Origin: UBA1845 sp002338715
GTDB lineage: Bacteria > Planctomycetota > Phycisphaerae > UBA1845
Direction: 5' to 3'
NCBI GenBank assembly: GCA_035344155.1
Contig: DAORAL010000017.1
Location: 1-64,000, forward strand
DNA: 64,000 nucleotides
How positions within the stretch are numbered: the stretch's first letter is position 1; every line of letters begins with the position of its first letter. Shown piece after piece: positions 50,227-58,935 of this stretch. The position numbers were made by a program, and so were the translations under genes. The notes beneath the pieces are model-generated. The model was not told the DNA's origin and ran no database searches. It saw only the letters and a list, made by a program, of their open reading frames with translations.

Positions 50227-53200
50227 ATGCTCCCCGTGGCAAGTCGCTTCAACGTTGCGGTGTGTCTACTAACTGTTCTTGTAATCGACCTGGGATACGC
50301 CGCATTGACTCACGCAGATGAACGCGGGGTTCCGCTGGGTGACTGCTGTCTGGTTCATCCCGGTCCCGGTTGCGACGATTTTGTTGTCCAAGACTGCGTG
50401 TGCGGACTTGACCCATTTTGTTGTGACACGAATTGGGATCACTTCTGCGTCGATCAAGCGATTAATGCGTGCGGTGTATTCTGTCCACAGAGCGAGGCGT
50501 GTTGTGACGCAGGCACAGGGTGTTTTGATCTGGCTGCCGGCGACTGTCTAAACATTGCCGGTAATCCGCAGGGCCCCGGGACTGATTGCGATCTTGGAGT
50601 TTGCGATCCCGTGCAAACCGGCGCGTGCTGCCTTCCTGATGGTGTTTGCACGGAAGCATTCAACGAATCCGAGTGCCTGATTGACAACTGCGGTGAGTTG
50701 TTTGATTTGGGTGGTTCGTGTGATCTAACCATATGTCCGTTCCCGCAAACCGGCAAATGCTGTCTGCCGTTTGGGGCCTGCCAGGATTTGACGTCTTGCC
50801 AATGCGCACAAGCCGGCGGGTTTTTTGAACCGACCGCAGACTGTTTGGGTTTGCCGGGAGAATGCCCGGTATTTGTCAGTCTTGTTTTCAATGAACTGGA
50901 ATACGACAACCCCGGCTCGGACACGGCGGAGTTTGTCGAACTGTACGCGCCGGCAGGTGCAGGCCAACCGGCCAATGGTTGGAAACTGGAATTCTACAAC
51001 GGCGGCGTGTTGAGCGGGCCAAACCTGTACAAAACCATTGACCTTTCATCAACGTTTATTCCGGTCGATGGGTTTCTGGTTGTGGGTGACGCGCTCGTTC
51101 CCAATGTCGATTTGATCAAGTCGGGCGATATTCAAAACGGTACCGGCCGAGGCGACGGCATCGTGATTTCGTTTAACGGTGTTGTGGTGGAAGCGCTGTC
51201 GTACGCACAAAACGCGACGACGCTGGGATTCACAGCCGAAGGTGGCGACGGAGACGGGACATTTCTGCCGAACATCGGCGTATCCGACAGTGCCGGCGTC
51301 ACCCTTCAGCGACTTCCCGACGGCGAGACCTGGTTTGAAACCATCAACAGCACGCCGGGCGGCAGCAATTTCTTGCCGTTTGATCTGGATTGCAACAACA
51401 ATGACATCCCCGACAACATCGACATTTCGGAAGGGACAAGCAACGACGTCAACACCAACGGCATCCCCGACGAGTGCGAACCGGATTGCAACGGAAACGG
51501 CGTGCCCGATGATGTCGACATCGCCAACCTGACCAGCAATGACATCAATACCAACGGGATTCCCGATGAATGTGAAGCCGACTGCGACAACAACAATGTG
51601 CCCGATTCATGGGAAATCGCACAGGGGACGGCCACCGATCTCGATACCAATGGTATCCCGGATCTCTGCGACATCCTTGAATGTCGGTATACCGATTTGA
51701 ACTACAACAACTTGCCCGACGCGATCGAAATCGCCGAGGGCAGTGCAGCCGACGCGAACACCAATGGGATCATCGACGAAGCGGAAGAGCCAGCCGGCGA
51801 GCATTCGGCCCTCGCGCTGCTAATGCGTGCGAGCAACGGTCCGCTGTTTGTCGGGCCCGACGGACTCCCGCTCAAAGTCAAGAGGAATCCCGACGGTTCG
51901 ATCGCCGTCGATTCCAACGGATTTGTCATTCCCGATCCCAATGGCAAAGCCATTATCGACTATGTGCGCGACGATGAACTTGCGGAGAAACTCAAAGACG
52001 CCTTGATCGACACCAACGGTCCGAACCCTGTTTCACGGATCAAGCACGTCAAGGTCTTCATGCAGTCCTGTCATGGCGGGGGTATGCTCGATGACCTTGC
52101 GAAGGCGTTCGGTCAAATTGTCTGCTGGGTAGGCGGTTCCGCGTCGAGGAGCAATGAAGTCGCCCGTGCAGATGGCGACGGCGATCCCGATCCGATGGGC
52201 CACTGGGCCCGCGCCCTTCGCGATGCATTGGTCAACACGAACGGAACGGTCTTGCAATCATTGAAGATCGCGTCGCGATTGGGCCAATCGTCGCCCATTC
52301 AAAAACCAGGAAGCCGCAAAGTCGAGCGGTCCGTCTACGTGACGAGCGGAAAAGGCGGCGAGGAGTTGATACCGCTATACGATCCGGAAGCCACCAGCCA
52401 TCACGCCATTTTTATCGCGGGCATCACCGATCAGGATGGTATTGAAAACGAGATCACGCGGTTCTGCGAACTGTTGGAAAGCCAATGGGGGGATCTGGAT
52501 ACCAATGGAACGAGCGTCCACGTGCTCTTCGGGACCGGGACGACCAATCCATGCACCAGTACCAACGTTCCAAACGCAAATATCTTACCGGCGACCTTCG
52601 GTGACCTTTGCGATTTGATCATGGACATGACCACCAACGGAACATTCAACCCGAATGAGGAATTGCTCATCTTTGGTGGTGACCATGGGCTTGGCTCGGT
52701 GGAGCCGGTCAACAAAGCCGCAAGGCGCGGGGGCGGCAGAGGCGTCGAACCGCCAACCATTGAGCAGGAATTCCTGATCTCGTCCGGATACAAGTTCAGC
52801 ATGACCCGCGACCCCGGAAACGATCCGTACATCCGCGTCGTCGCGAGCGGACCATTCGCGCCGGGTACGGTCAGTGTTTCGTTGAACGGTGTGGTCTATG
52901 GATACCTTGATCCAAATGCAGCCGCCATCTTCGGCATTCCGGAAACGCGCGTATTCGTTCCGGAAGGATCATTGCATATCGGACCCAACGACCTGACGAT
53001 CAAGCCCAATGGCCAACCGGTTGTTGTATTGGAAACGGAGTTCGTCACCGGCGCGATCGCGCCGATCCCGACACCGGGTTGGGGCGACTTTAATGGTGAC
53101 TCCGACGTCGACCTCAACGACCTGCCCGATTTCGCAGCATGCCTTGCCGGGCCCGGTGCTGGCTACGTGGGTCCGATTTGCGCGTACGCCGACATCGACG

Positions 53201-53268
53201 AAGATGGCGATGTCGACATGCAAGACGCAAGACTGTTCCAGTCCGTATTTACCGGCGGTCTGCCGTAA
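50227..53268 (+). CDS. Multidomain exported protein: Cys repeats, lamin-tail domain, caspase-like halves in reversed order, dockerin-like tail
   Basis: 1013 aa from the ATG at 50227, which is seven bases after GGAGG. The signal peptide ends LTHADE. Residues ~35-210 are Cys-rich (GDCCLVHPGPGCDDF, ACCLPDGVCTEAF, CCLPFGACQDL). A lamin-tail domain follows at ~215-390 (LVFNELEYDNPGSDTAEFVE), then four DCNxNxxPDxxDI...TNGIPDEC units. At 605-720 lies VKVFMQSCHGGGMLDDLAKA (Cys615), and at ~745-825 HHAIFIAGITDQDGIENEIT and EELLIFGGDHGLG (His820). These resemble the Cys and His halves of a caspase-like peptidase, in the opposite order from normal. The C terminus is CLAGPG...ICAYADIDEDGDVDMQDARL. Peptidase activity is a hypothesis. 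Confidence 0.8.
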   Translation: MLPVASRFNVAVCLLTVLVIDLGYAALTHADERGVPLGDCCLVHPGPGCDDFVVQDCVCGLDPFCCDTNWDHFCVDQAINACGVFCPQSEACCDAGTGCFDLAAGDCLNIAGNPQGPGTDCDLGVCDPVQTGACCLPDGVCTEAFNESECLIDNCGELFDLGGSCDLTICPFPQTGKCCLPFGACQDLTSCQCAQAGGFFEPTADCLGLPGECPVFVSLVFNELEYDNPGSDTAEFVELYAPAGAGQPANGWKLEFYNGGVLSGPNLYKTIDLSSTFIPVDGFLVVGDALVPNVDLIKSGDIQNGTGRGDGIVISFNGVVVEALSYAQNATTLGFTAEGGDGDGTFLPNIGVSDSAGVTLQRLPDGETWFETINSTPGGSNFLPFDLDCNNNDIPDNIDISEGTSNDVNTNGIPDECEPDCNGNGVPDDVDIANLTSNDINTNGIPDECEADCDNNNVPDSWEIAQGTATDLDTNGIPDLCDILECRYTDLNYNNLPDAIEIAEGSAADANTNGIIDEAEEPAGEHSALALLMRASNGPLFVGPDGLPLKVKRNPDGSIAVDSNGFVIPDPNGKAIIDYVRDDELAEKLKDALIDTNGPNPVSRIKHVKVFMQSCHGGGMLDDLAKAFGQIVCWVGGSASRSNEVARADGDGDPDPMGHWARALRDALVNTNGTVLQSLKIASRLGQSSPIQKPGSRKVERSVYVTSGKGGEELIPLYDPEATSHHAIFIAGITDQDGIENEITRFCELLESQWGDLDTNGTSVHVLFGTGTTNPCTSTNVPNANILPATFGDLCDLIMDMTTNGTFNPNEELLIFGGDHGLGSVEPVNKAARRGGGRGVEPPTIEQEFLISSGYKFSMTRDPGNDPYIRVVASGPFAPGTVSVSLNGVVYGYLDPNAAAIFGIPETRVFVPEGSLHIGPNDLTIKPNGQPVVVLETEFVTGAIAPIPTPGWGDFNGDSDVDLNDLPDFAACLAGPGAGYVGPICAYADIDEDGDVDMQDARLFQSVFTGGLP

Positions 53269-53290
53269 TGTGAATTCATTCGCAGTCGAC

Positions 53291-53329
53291 AAGCCGCGGC
53301 GCATTTCCGATGCGCTGCGGCTTTTTTTG
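53291..53329 (+). terminator. Rho-independent terminator
   Basis: AAGCCGCGGCGCAT, short loop, ATGCGCTGCGGCTT with one mismatch, then seven T. It lies 22 bases after the stop of the 50227 gene. Confidence 0.88.
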
Positions 53330-53529
53330 TTCCGGCAAAACGCGGCGTCATCTTCTATTGGCTGCAGGCAATCCGTGATGGTGAATACCGGACGCGCGAA
53401 GTTTCGGGGGCAAGTACCTTAGATTGACTAAGGCGAATGCTCCGGAGTGTCGAACAATCATGTCAGGTGGTCGGCATGTTTTCACGGGACCACATGGGGA
53501 AAGTCCAGAGACTCGATGTCGAGGGGCCT

Positions 53530-55053
53530 ATGACTGAGTCTGCCGCACAACTACGCCAGCGCATCGAAACGGTTCAACATCTGCCAACGTCTGTCGATGT
53601 CGCGGTCCAGGTGATCGAGCGGTGTCGCGATGCGGAATGCGGTTGTGCTGATCTTGCAGAGCTCGTTGTGCTCGATCCTTCGCTCAGCGCCCGATTCCTG
53701 AGCCTCGCCAACTCCGCCTGGTTCGGACTCAGCCGAAAGATCACCGGCGTCAACCAAGCCGTCAGCCTGCTCGGCGTCTCAAACGCCAAGTCACTCTGCG
53801 TCTCGCACTGCCTCACCGGTCTCTACCAGGGCTGGAACCTCTGCAATGACGACGCCAAAGCCTTCTGGCAAGCGGCGCTCTTGAAGGCGTCGTCGGGCGA
53901 GCGTCTGACCAAAGGGTTCGCAAGCAGTTGGTCGGACGACATGTTCACCCTCGGATTGCTCCAGGACATCGGCGTGGCGTTGATGGTTTCGTGCGACGGC
54001 GTCGAGTACGCGATGTTGTTGCGAGACCAGTCGGTGGGACTCTGTGAACGTCTCGAATACGAACGCGCCGTCTTTGGCATGGATCACGCCGAATTGGGCG
54101 GGTGTCTCGCTGAACGGATCGGACTTCCTCAACCGTTCCCGGAGGCCATCCGTCAACACCATCGCGGCGTCGAGTCGATTCGCGAGACGAAGCTCTGTGG
54201 CGATCCAGTCAAATTGGCGATGGGACTCTTTCCACATGATTTTCGCTGTTGGCCTCAGCCGGACTATCACGCGCTTGACGAACTCATCCAAGCGAAGTTG
54301 GCGGGTCATTGGACAGATGCGAAGCAGTTGGTGGACGATGTTGAGGAACGGTTCAATTCCATCATGGCGTTGTTCTCAGGAGGTGAACACAATGCGACGT
54401 CATTATCGGAGTTGACCGCAAAGGCATGTTCGGTGATGACGCAAATCAGCGCCAATGTCATCATCGAAAGCCAGAAACTTGTCGCCGATAATCAATACCT
54501 GACCCGTCACATGCTGGAAGCTGAATCCAAACACCGCGACGCGGAAGATCGGGCCACCCATGACCCGTTGACGGGATTGCTGAATCGCGACGGTTTTGCC
54601 CGCGAATCAGCCTGTATGGCTTACGGTGCCCGTGTTGGCAACCGTTCGTTGGCTTTGGCGCTATTCGACCTCGACGATTTCAAATCATTCAACGACAATC
54701 ACGGTCATGCGTGTGGTGATGAAGTACTCCACTCCGTTGCCCGTCGATTGCAGTCGGTGGTTCGTGGGCGCGAACTCATCTGTCGATGGGGCGGCGACGA
54801 ATTCCTGGTTCTGCTCGAAGGCCTGTCAAAAGAAGACAGCACGCTGGCGTTCGAGCGAATGCTGACGGCGATATCCGGCGACCCGGTGTCGTGGCGCGAC
54901 CAGCAGGTCAACGTGCGCGCCAGCGCCGGCATCAGATGGATCGAAACGGTCCCACAATCGTTCGACATGGATGAATTCATCGAGCAAGTTGACATCGCCA
55001 TGTATCAAAACAAGCGGTCCGCCACCGGCGACATGGCATCGCATTTCAACTGA
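53530..55053 (+). CDS. HDOD-GGDEF signalling protein
   Basis: 507 aa from the ATG at 53530, which follows GAGGGG. Residues ~10-215 form an HDOD domain (LPTSVDVAVQVIERCRDAEC, DPSLSARFLSLANSAWFGLS, QAVSLLGVSNAKSLCVSHCL). A coiled helical linker (SQKLVADNQYLTRHMLEAES) leads to a GGDEF domain at ~345-505 with DPLTGLLNRDGF, LFDLDDFKSFNDNHGHACGD and RWGGDEFLVLLEG intact, so diguanylate cyclase activity is expected. The inhibitory I-site (RxxD) is RGRE here, with Glu for Asp. No membrane span. Its product would oppose the HD-GYP protein at 23435. Confidence 0.9.
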   Translation: MTESAAQLRQRIETVQHLPTSVDVAVQVIERCRDAECGCADLAELVVLDPSLSARFLSLANSAWFGLSRKITGVNQAVSLLGVSNAKSLCVSHCLTGLYQGWNLCNDDAKAFWQAALLKASSGERLTKGFASSWSDDMFTLGLLQDIGVALMVSCDGVEYAMLLRDQSVGLCERLEYERAVFGMDHAELGGCLAERIGLPQPFPEAIRQHHRGVESIRETKLCGDPVKLAMGLFPHDFRCWPQPDYHALDELIQAKLAGHWTDAKQLVDDVEERFNSIMALFSGGEHNATSLSELTAKACSVMTQISANVIIESQKLVADNQYLTRHMLEAESKHRDAEDRATHDPLTGLLNRDGFARESACMAYGARVGNRSLALALFDLDDFKSFNDNHGHACGDEVLHSVARRLQSVVRGRELICRWGGDEFLVLLEGLSKEDSTLAFERMLTAISGDPVSWRDQQVNVRASAGIRWIETVPQSFDMDEFIEQVDIAMYQNKRSATGDMASHFN

Positions 55054-55295
55054 TCGATACACGGCCATCGTGTGATCATCCCGGTCACGATTGCTCGCTG
55101 AAACGCACAATATCCCAATCATCATAAGTTGGTTGTCTGTCCGCTGGTTCGTGATACGCAACGCCGCAAACCAGCCCGATCCGTTAATCACTTGCCATTC
55201 TGACGTTTCGGGCCCACAATTCGCCCGTCAATTGCATTTCGCGGCGCACAAAATTCTGCAATACTTTTGATTTCGTCGGGAATCCAACGGTACCT

Positions 55296-57698
55296 ATGAA
55301 TCTGATCAAACGATACACGCGCTGGTTGCACACAGGTTGGCCGGCTGGCACCGTTGAAAAACTGCCCGATGTTCGCGACGACGGCACCACCAAGGTCCCC
55401 GGCGTGCGCGTCGTGGGCGATTTGACCGGCATCCCGCTGCTGAAATTCTCGGCTGACACCGGCGCGAAAGCCGTTCACGCGATCCTCGCCGAACCCGATT
55501 TCGTCGGTAAACGCGGCGCGGATGACGGTGTGTACGACTTGGCCATCATCGGTGCGGGTGTGTCGGGGATGTCAGCCGCCATCGAAGCGAAGAAAGCCGG
55601 TCTGCGTTTCGTGATCTTCGAAGCCAGCCAGGATTTCTCCACGATCGTCAACTTCCCCAAGGGCAAACCGATCTTCACCTATCCCACCGAGATGGTGCCG
55701 GCGGGTGATGTGCAATTCAAAGCCGACATAAAAGAAGCACTCGTCGCAGAGTTGCAAGCCCAGCGCGATGATGCCGGCATCGAAACCACGCGGGCTCGGG
55801 TCGAGTTCATCGAACGCAAGTCGGGTGTGCTCAATCTGCGCGTTGCGGGTGGTGACGATATCAAAGCGCTGCGCGTGATCGTCGCGATCGGTCGCAGCGG
55901 CAACTTTCGCAAACTCGGTGTGCCTGGCGAATCGCTCGACAAGGTCTACAACCGTCTGCACGATCCGATGGAATTTGCGGGCAAGTCGGCGCTGGTCGTC
56001 GGGGGTGGGGATTCCGCAATCGAGTGCGCCGTCGCGCTGGCTGGAGCCGGGGCACAGGTCACGCTCAGTTATCGTCGGGCCGAACTCTCGCGGGCCAAGC
56101 CGGAAAACATCGAACAACTCAACAATATGGTCGCCGACCCAAACACGTGGGAAGGCGTCGAAGAACCCACCAGCGAGCGGATCACCACGTCCTTCACTTC
56201 GGCGATGCGCGATGGCGAAAGTGACGGCTCCGTGCAGTTGGCCCTCGCCACACAAGTCGCCGAAATTCGCGACGATGCCGTCGACTTGATCGACGAATCC
56301 AAAAACGTCCGCACGATTGCCAACGATGTCGTCTTCTCCATGATAGGCCGCGAACCGCCTTTGGAATTTTTCCGGCGCAGCGGCATTTCCATTCGCGGAG
56401 AGTGGCCCATCAGCCGCATCGTCGCGTTCTCCTCGTTCATGCTCTTTTGCATCTTCCTCTATCACTGGAAGAAGGAACTGACCGAACTTCCCATCGGCAC
56501 GTGGTTTCGCGAGCGCGGTTGGTTTCCAGCGAACGTCGGTGGTTGGTGGGATGCGGTTGGCGGATGGGTGGCTGACGCGTCGCGTCGACCGACGCATTTG
56601 TTCTACACGCTGCGCACGTCGATGGCGTCGGCGGGTTTTTACTATTCGCTGGCGTACTGTTTGTGCGTGTTCTTTTTCGGGTTGCGGCGCATCCGTCGAC
56701 GAAAGACACCCTATGTGAAGCTGCAAACTTGGACGCTCATCGCGGTTCAAATCATCCCGCTATTTCTGCTGCCGGAAATTATTCTGCCGTGGGCAGGTCG
56801 CAACGGTTGGTTTGCTGACGGGAGCGCGGGTGTTGCGTTTGCGGATCAGTTCTTCGAACGCTACGACGACGTCGGTATCGAGCGGGCGTACTGGCGGGCG
56901 TATGGTTTCATCCTGGCTTGGCCGCTGTTCGTCGCCAACGTCTTCACCGACAAGCCGATGTGGGGCTGGCTTATCATCGGATTTCTGCAAACGTTCGTGT
57001 TGATCCCGCTGATCATCCGCCGCTGGGGCAAGGGTGCGTACTGCGGGTGGATCTGTTCGTGCGGCGCGCTGGCTGAGACGATGGGCGACGCCCACCGCCA
57101 CAAGATGCCGCACGGTCCGAAGTGGAATCGCGTCAACATGGTGGGGCAGGTGGTGCTGCTGTTCGCGTTTCTGCTATTGGTGCTGCGGATCGTCGGATGG
57201 GCGGCGCCGGGATCGTTTGCGAATTCGCTGTATGCCAACGTGTATAAGAAGATTCCGTATCTCAACTACACGTGGATTGTGGACGTGATGCTCGCGGGTG
57301 TGATTGGGGTCGGCTGCTATTTCTGGTTCAGTGGCCGCGTGTGGTGTCGCTTCGCCTGCCCGCTCGCCGCGCTAATGCACATCTACACCCGCTTCACGCG
57401 CTTCAGAATCTTCGCGGACAAGAAAAAGTGCATCTCCTGCAACGTCTGCACGTCGGTCTGCCACCAGGGCATCGACATCATGAACTTCGCCAACAAGGGC
57501 CTCGGCATGCGCGACCCCCAATGCGTCCGCTGCTCAGCCTGCGTCCAAAGCTGCCCAACAGGCGTACTCACATTTGGCAGACTCGACGCAACGGATCAAC
57601 CCATTTACGACCGCATCGCCGCATCGCCAGTGCAAATGCACGAAAACCGAACGCAGCTCAGCCTTCCTATAATAGAACAGGCAATTCGGACAAAATGA
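55296..57698 (+). CDS. Fusion of a thioredoxin-reductase-like flavoprotein and a NapH/CcoG-like ferredoxin membrane protein
   Basis: 800 aa. Residues ~75-370 are a two-dinucleotide-fold flavoprotein (YDLAIIGAGVSGMSAAIEAK for FAD; KSALVVGGGDSAIECAVALA for NAD(P)H) of the YpdA/TrxB group, lacking a CxxC redox pair. From ~385 there are six or so membrane spans (VAFSSFMLFCIFLYHW, YSLAYCLCVFFFGL, LIAVQIIPLFLLPEIILPW). Cys motifs GAYCGWICSCGALAE and VWCRFACPLAALM resemble NapH/NosR-type proteins. The C terminus has two 4Fe-4S sites, CISCNVCTSVCHQG and CVRCSACVQSCPTG. This suggests electron transfer from NAD(P)H across or into the membrane. The acceptor is unknown; such fusions are met in planctomycetes. 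Confidence 0.85.
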   Translation: MNLIKRYTRWLHTGWPAGTVEKLPDVRDDGTTKVPGVRVVGDLTGIPLLKFSADTGAKAVHAILAEPDFVGKRGADDGVYDLAIIGAGVSGMSAAIEAKKAGLRFVIFEASQDFSTIVNFPKGKPIFTYPTEMVPAGDVQFKADIKEALVAELQAQRDDAGIETTRARVEFIERKSGVLNLRVAGGDDIKALRVIVAIGRSGNFRKLGVPGESLDKVYNRLHDPMEFAGKSALVVGGGDSAIECAVALAGAGAQVTLSYRRAELSRAKPENIEQLNNMVADPNTWEGVEEPTSERITTSFTSAMRDGESDGSVQLALATQVAEIRDDAVDLIDESKNVRTIANDVVFSMIGREPPLEFFRRSGISIRGEWPISRIVAFSSFMLFCIFLYHWKKELTELPIGTWFRERGWFPANVGGWWDAVGGWVADASRRPTHLFYTLRTSMASAGFYYSLAYCLCVFFFGLRRIRRRKTPYVKLQTWTLIAVQIIPLFLLPEIILPWAGRNGWFADGSAGVAFADQFFERYDDVGIERAYWRAYGFILAWPLFVANVFTDKPMWGWLIIGFLQTFVLIPLIIRRWGKGAYCGWICSCGALAETMGDAHRHKMPHGPKWNRVNMVGQVVLLFAFLLLVLRIVGWAAPGSFANSLYANVYKKIPYLNYTWIVDVMLAGVIGVGCYFWFSGRVWCRFACPLAALMHIYTRFTRFRIFADKKKCISCNVCTSVCHQGIDIMNFANKGLGMRDPQCVRCSACVQSCPTGVLTFGRLDATDQPIYDRIAASPVQMHENRTQLSLPIIEQAIRTK

Positions 57699-57817
57699 AA
57701 AGCAAATCATCCAATTCTGTGAGGTTGGCAGGTCGTGACCCTTTTGGTTGTCGCAATTTCTAACGCCATAATCAATGACCCTTCTTCGTTGCACGGTTCA
57801 CAACTGAATTCAGAACG

Positions 57818-57857
57818 GACAGTCGCTGGCCCGAACCTCATGGGACCAGCGACTGTC
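57818..57857. repeat. 12-bp perfect hairpin between convergent genes
   Basis: GACAGTCGCTGG pairs with CCAGCGACTGTC around a 16-base loop. No T-run follows on either strand. It lies between the flavoprotein fusion and the thioredoxin-like gene, which converge here, and may end both transcripts. Confidence 0.55.
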
Positions 57858-57878
57858 TATGGTTGAGGCGCGAGGCCC

Positions 57879-58115
57879 TTAGGCCTTCAATGCCGATATG
57901 TCTGCGCCATGATTGATGTGAAACACGGCACCGTCGAGGACGAGCGCGGGAACGGATTTGACGCCCACGGACTCCGCCTCGCCAAGCCGGCTACCATTTT
58001 CTCCCAGATGAACGAATTCGACGTTGTACTTTGCTGGATCAATTGACTTTGCGACTTGTTGCTCAGCTTCGACACAGACGGGGCATCCTGCATGATAGAA
58101 AATTGCTTTTGACAT
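57879..58115 (-). CDS. Small thioredoxin/glutaredoxin-like protein (CPVC)
   Basis: 78 aa from the ATG at 58115, which has AAGGAG upstream. The redox motif is FYHAGCPVCVEAEQQVA at residues 5-21, followed by VKSVPALVLDGAVFHINHG with the usual cis-Pro (SVPA). The fold is a short thioredoxin/glutaredoxin type without the full Trx length. It should catalyse disulphide exchange in the cytoplasm. It follows the MarR gene on the same strand, and a palindrome like the one in the marR promoter lies in its leader, so it is probably under MarR control. Confidence 0.82.
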   Translation of the reverse strand: MSKAIFYHAGCPVCVEAEQQVAKSIDPAKYNVEFVHLGENGSRLGEAESVGVKSVPALVLDGAVFHINHGADISALKA

Positions 58116-58191
58116 TTTCATTCTCCTTGGTGTCTCAAATGAGGCCATTCGTGTTTGCTGTTTGCCGCGGCCACTGACAAGAGCGTAAACG

Positions 58192-58220
58192 TTTATAAGT
58201 AGGACTCCTAATTGTTTGGG
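58192..58220 (-). promoter_or_regulatory. Putative promoter with MarR-type palindrome before the thioredoxin-like gene
   Basis: The perfect 11-base palindrome TAGGACTCCTA lies at 58200-58210. A TATAAA (minus strand, 58192-58197) may be the -10; the -35 is poor, as expected for a regulated promoter. The core matches that in the marR promoter at 58916-58925. Confidence 0.5.
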
Positions 58221-58234
58221 CGGGCAAAAATTTT

Positions 58235-58897
58235 TTATTCGCTCGAATGACAGGCCGCAAACGATTCCCAGTTTTGTGCGGCCAGATGCTCGTCGGCGGC
58301 TTCATGGTCCGGGCAGTCGGAACGCAATGTCCGATCGCCAAACGCGAGATCAACCAAAGCGCAGTGGTGTGGTCGATTGGAATCTTTATGCGCATTGGGA
58401 CGAAAGTATCGACAGGTCACACACATTCTGCCCACAGGAATTCTCCCGGATACCTGGAGCTCCCGAACCATTCGCAACATGGTTCGATAAAGCTGGATTT
58501 GTTCGGATTCCGGAAGGCAGGAAAGGATGGTCTGCATGGCTCCGCCAACTGAATCGAGCTGTTTGATGAGCTTCTTGCCTGCTGGGGTCAATTGTATGGC
58601 GACCGCGCGAGCGTCATCCTTCGCCTTGGACTTTCGTACATATCCTTTTTCAACCAGCGTCGCGACGGAATCGCTCACCGTTGGTGAAGATACTGCCAGT
58701 TCGCTGGCAATTTCACTCAGTCTTGGGGCCGCTGCTCGCTCGCTGAGCAGAATCAAGATTTGCCCCTGCGTCGGCTTAAGCCCACCCTGCCCAAACGATT
58801 CCCAGCTATCCGCGCGCATGGCCACCTGCACACGATTCAACGCGTGGCCCAGTTTCTGCGAGAGCGGAAGATCTGCCTTTTCCAGTGCATTTGCCAT
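58235..58897 (-). CDS. MarR family regulator with four-Cys C-terminal extension
   Basis: 220 aa from the ATG at 58897; MarR proteins are usually ~145. Residues 1-145 hold the winged helix (LKPTQGQILILLSERAAAPR, SEIASELAVSSPTVSDSVAT, LVEKGYVRKSKAKDDARAVA). The extra ~70 residues carry MCVTCRYFRPNAHKDS, PHHCALVD and RSDCPDHEA: four Cys (CxxC, C, C) plus His. This could bind Zn or an Fe-S cluster or act as a thiol sensor. The gene has its own near-consensus promoter with a palindrome in the spacer, which points to autoregulation. It sits between DUF3565 and the thioredoxin-like gene, all on the minus strand. Confidence 0.85.
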   Translation of the reverse strand: MANALEKADLPLSQKLGHALNRVQVAMRADSWESFGQGGLKPTQGQILILLSERAAAPRLSEIASELAVSSPTVSDSVATLVEKGYVRKSKAKDDARAVAIQLTPAGKKLIKQLDSVGGAMQTILSCLPESEQIQLYRTMLRMVRELQVSGRIPVGRMCVTCRYFRPNAHKDSNRPHHCALVDLAFGDRTLRSDCPDHEAADEHLAAQNWESFAACHSSE

Positions 58898-58906
58898 GGT
58901 ACCGTT

Positions 58907-58935
58907 ATTATACTTCGGAGTCCTATCGAAGTCAA
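58907..58935 (-). promoter_or_regulatory. Sigma-70 promoter and operator of the marR gene
   Basis: On the minus strand TTGACT, exactly 17 bases, TATAAT. The spacer contains TTCGATAGGACTCCGAA, a palindrome with 4-base perfect outer arms and an imperfect core. The -35 lies inside the end of the DUF3565 gene. Confidence 0.75.
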
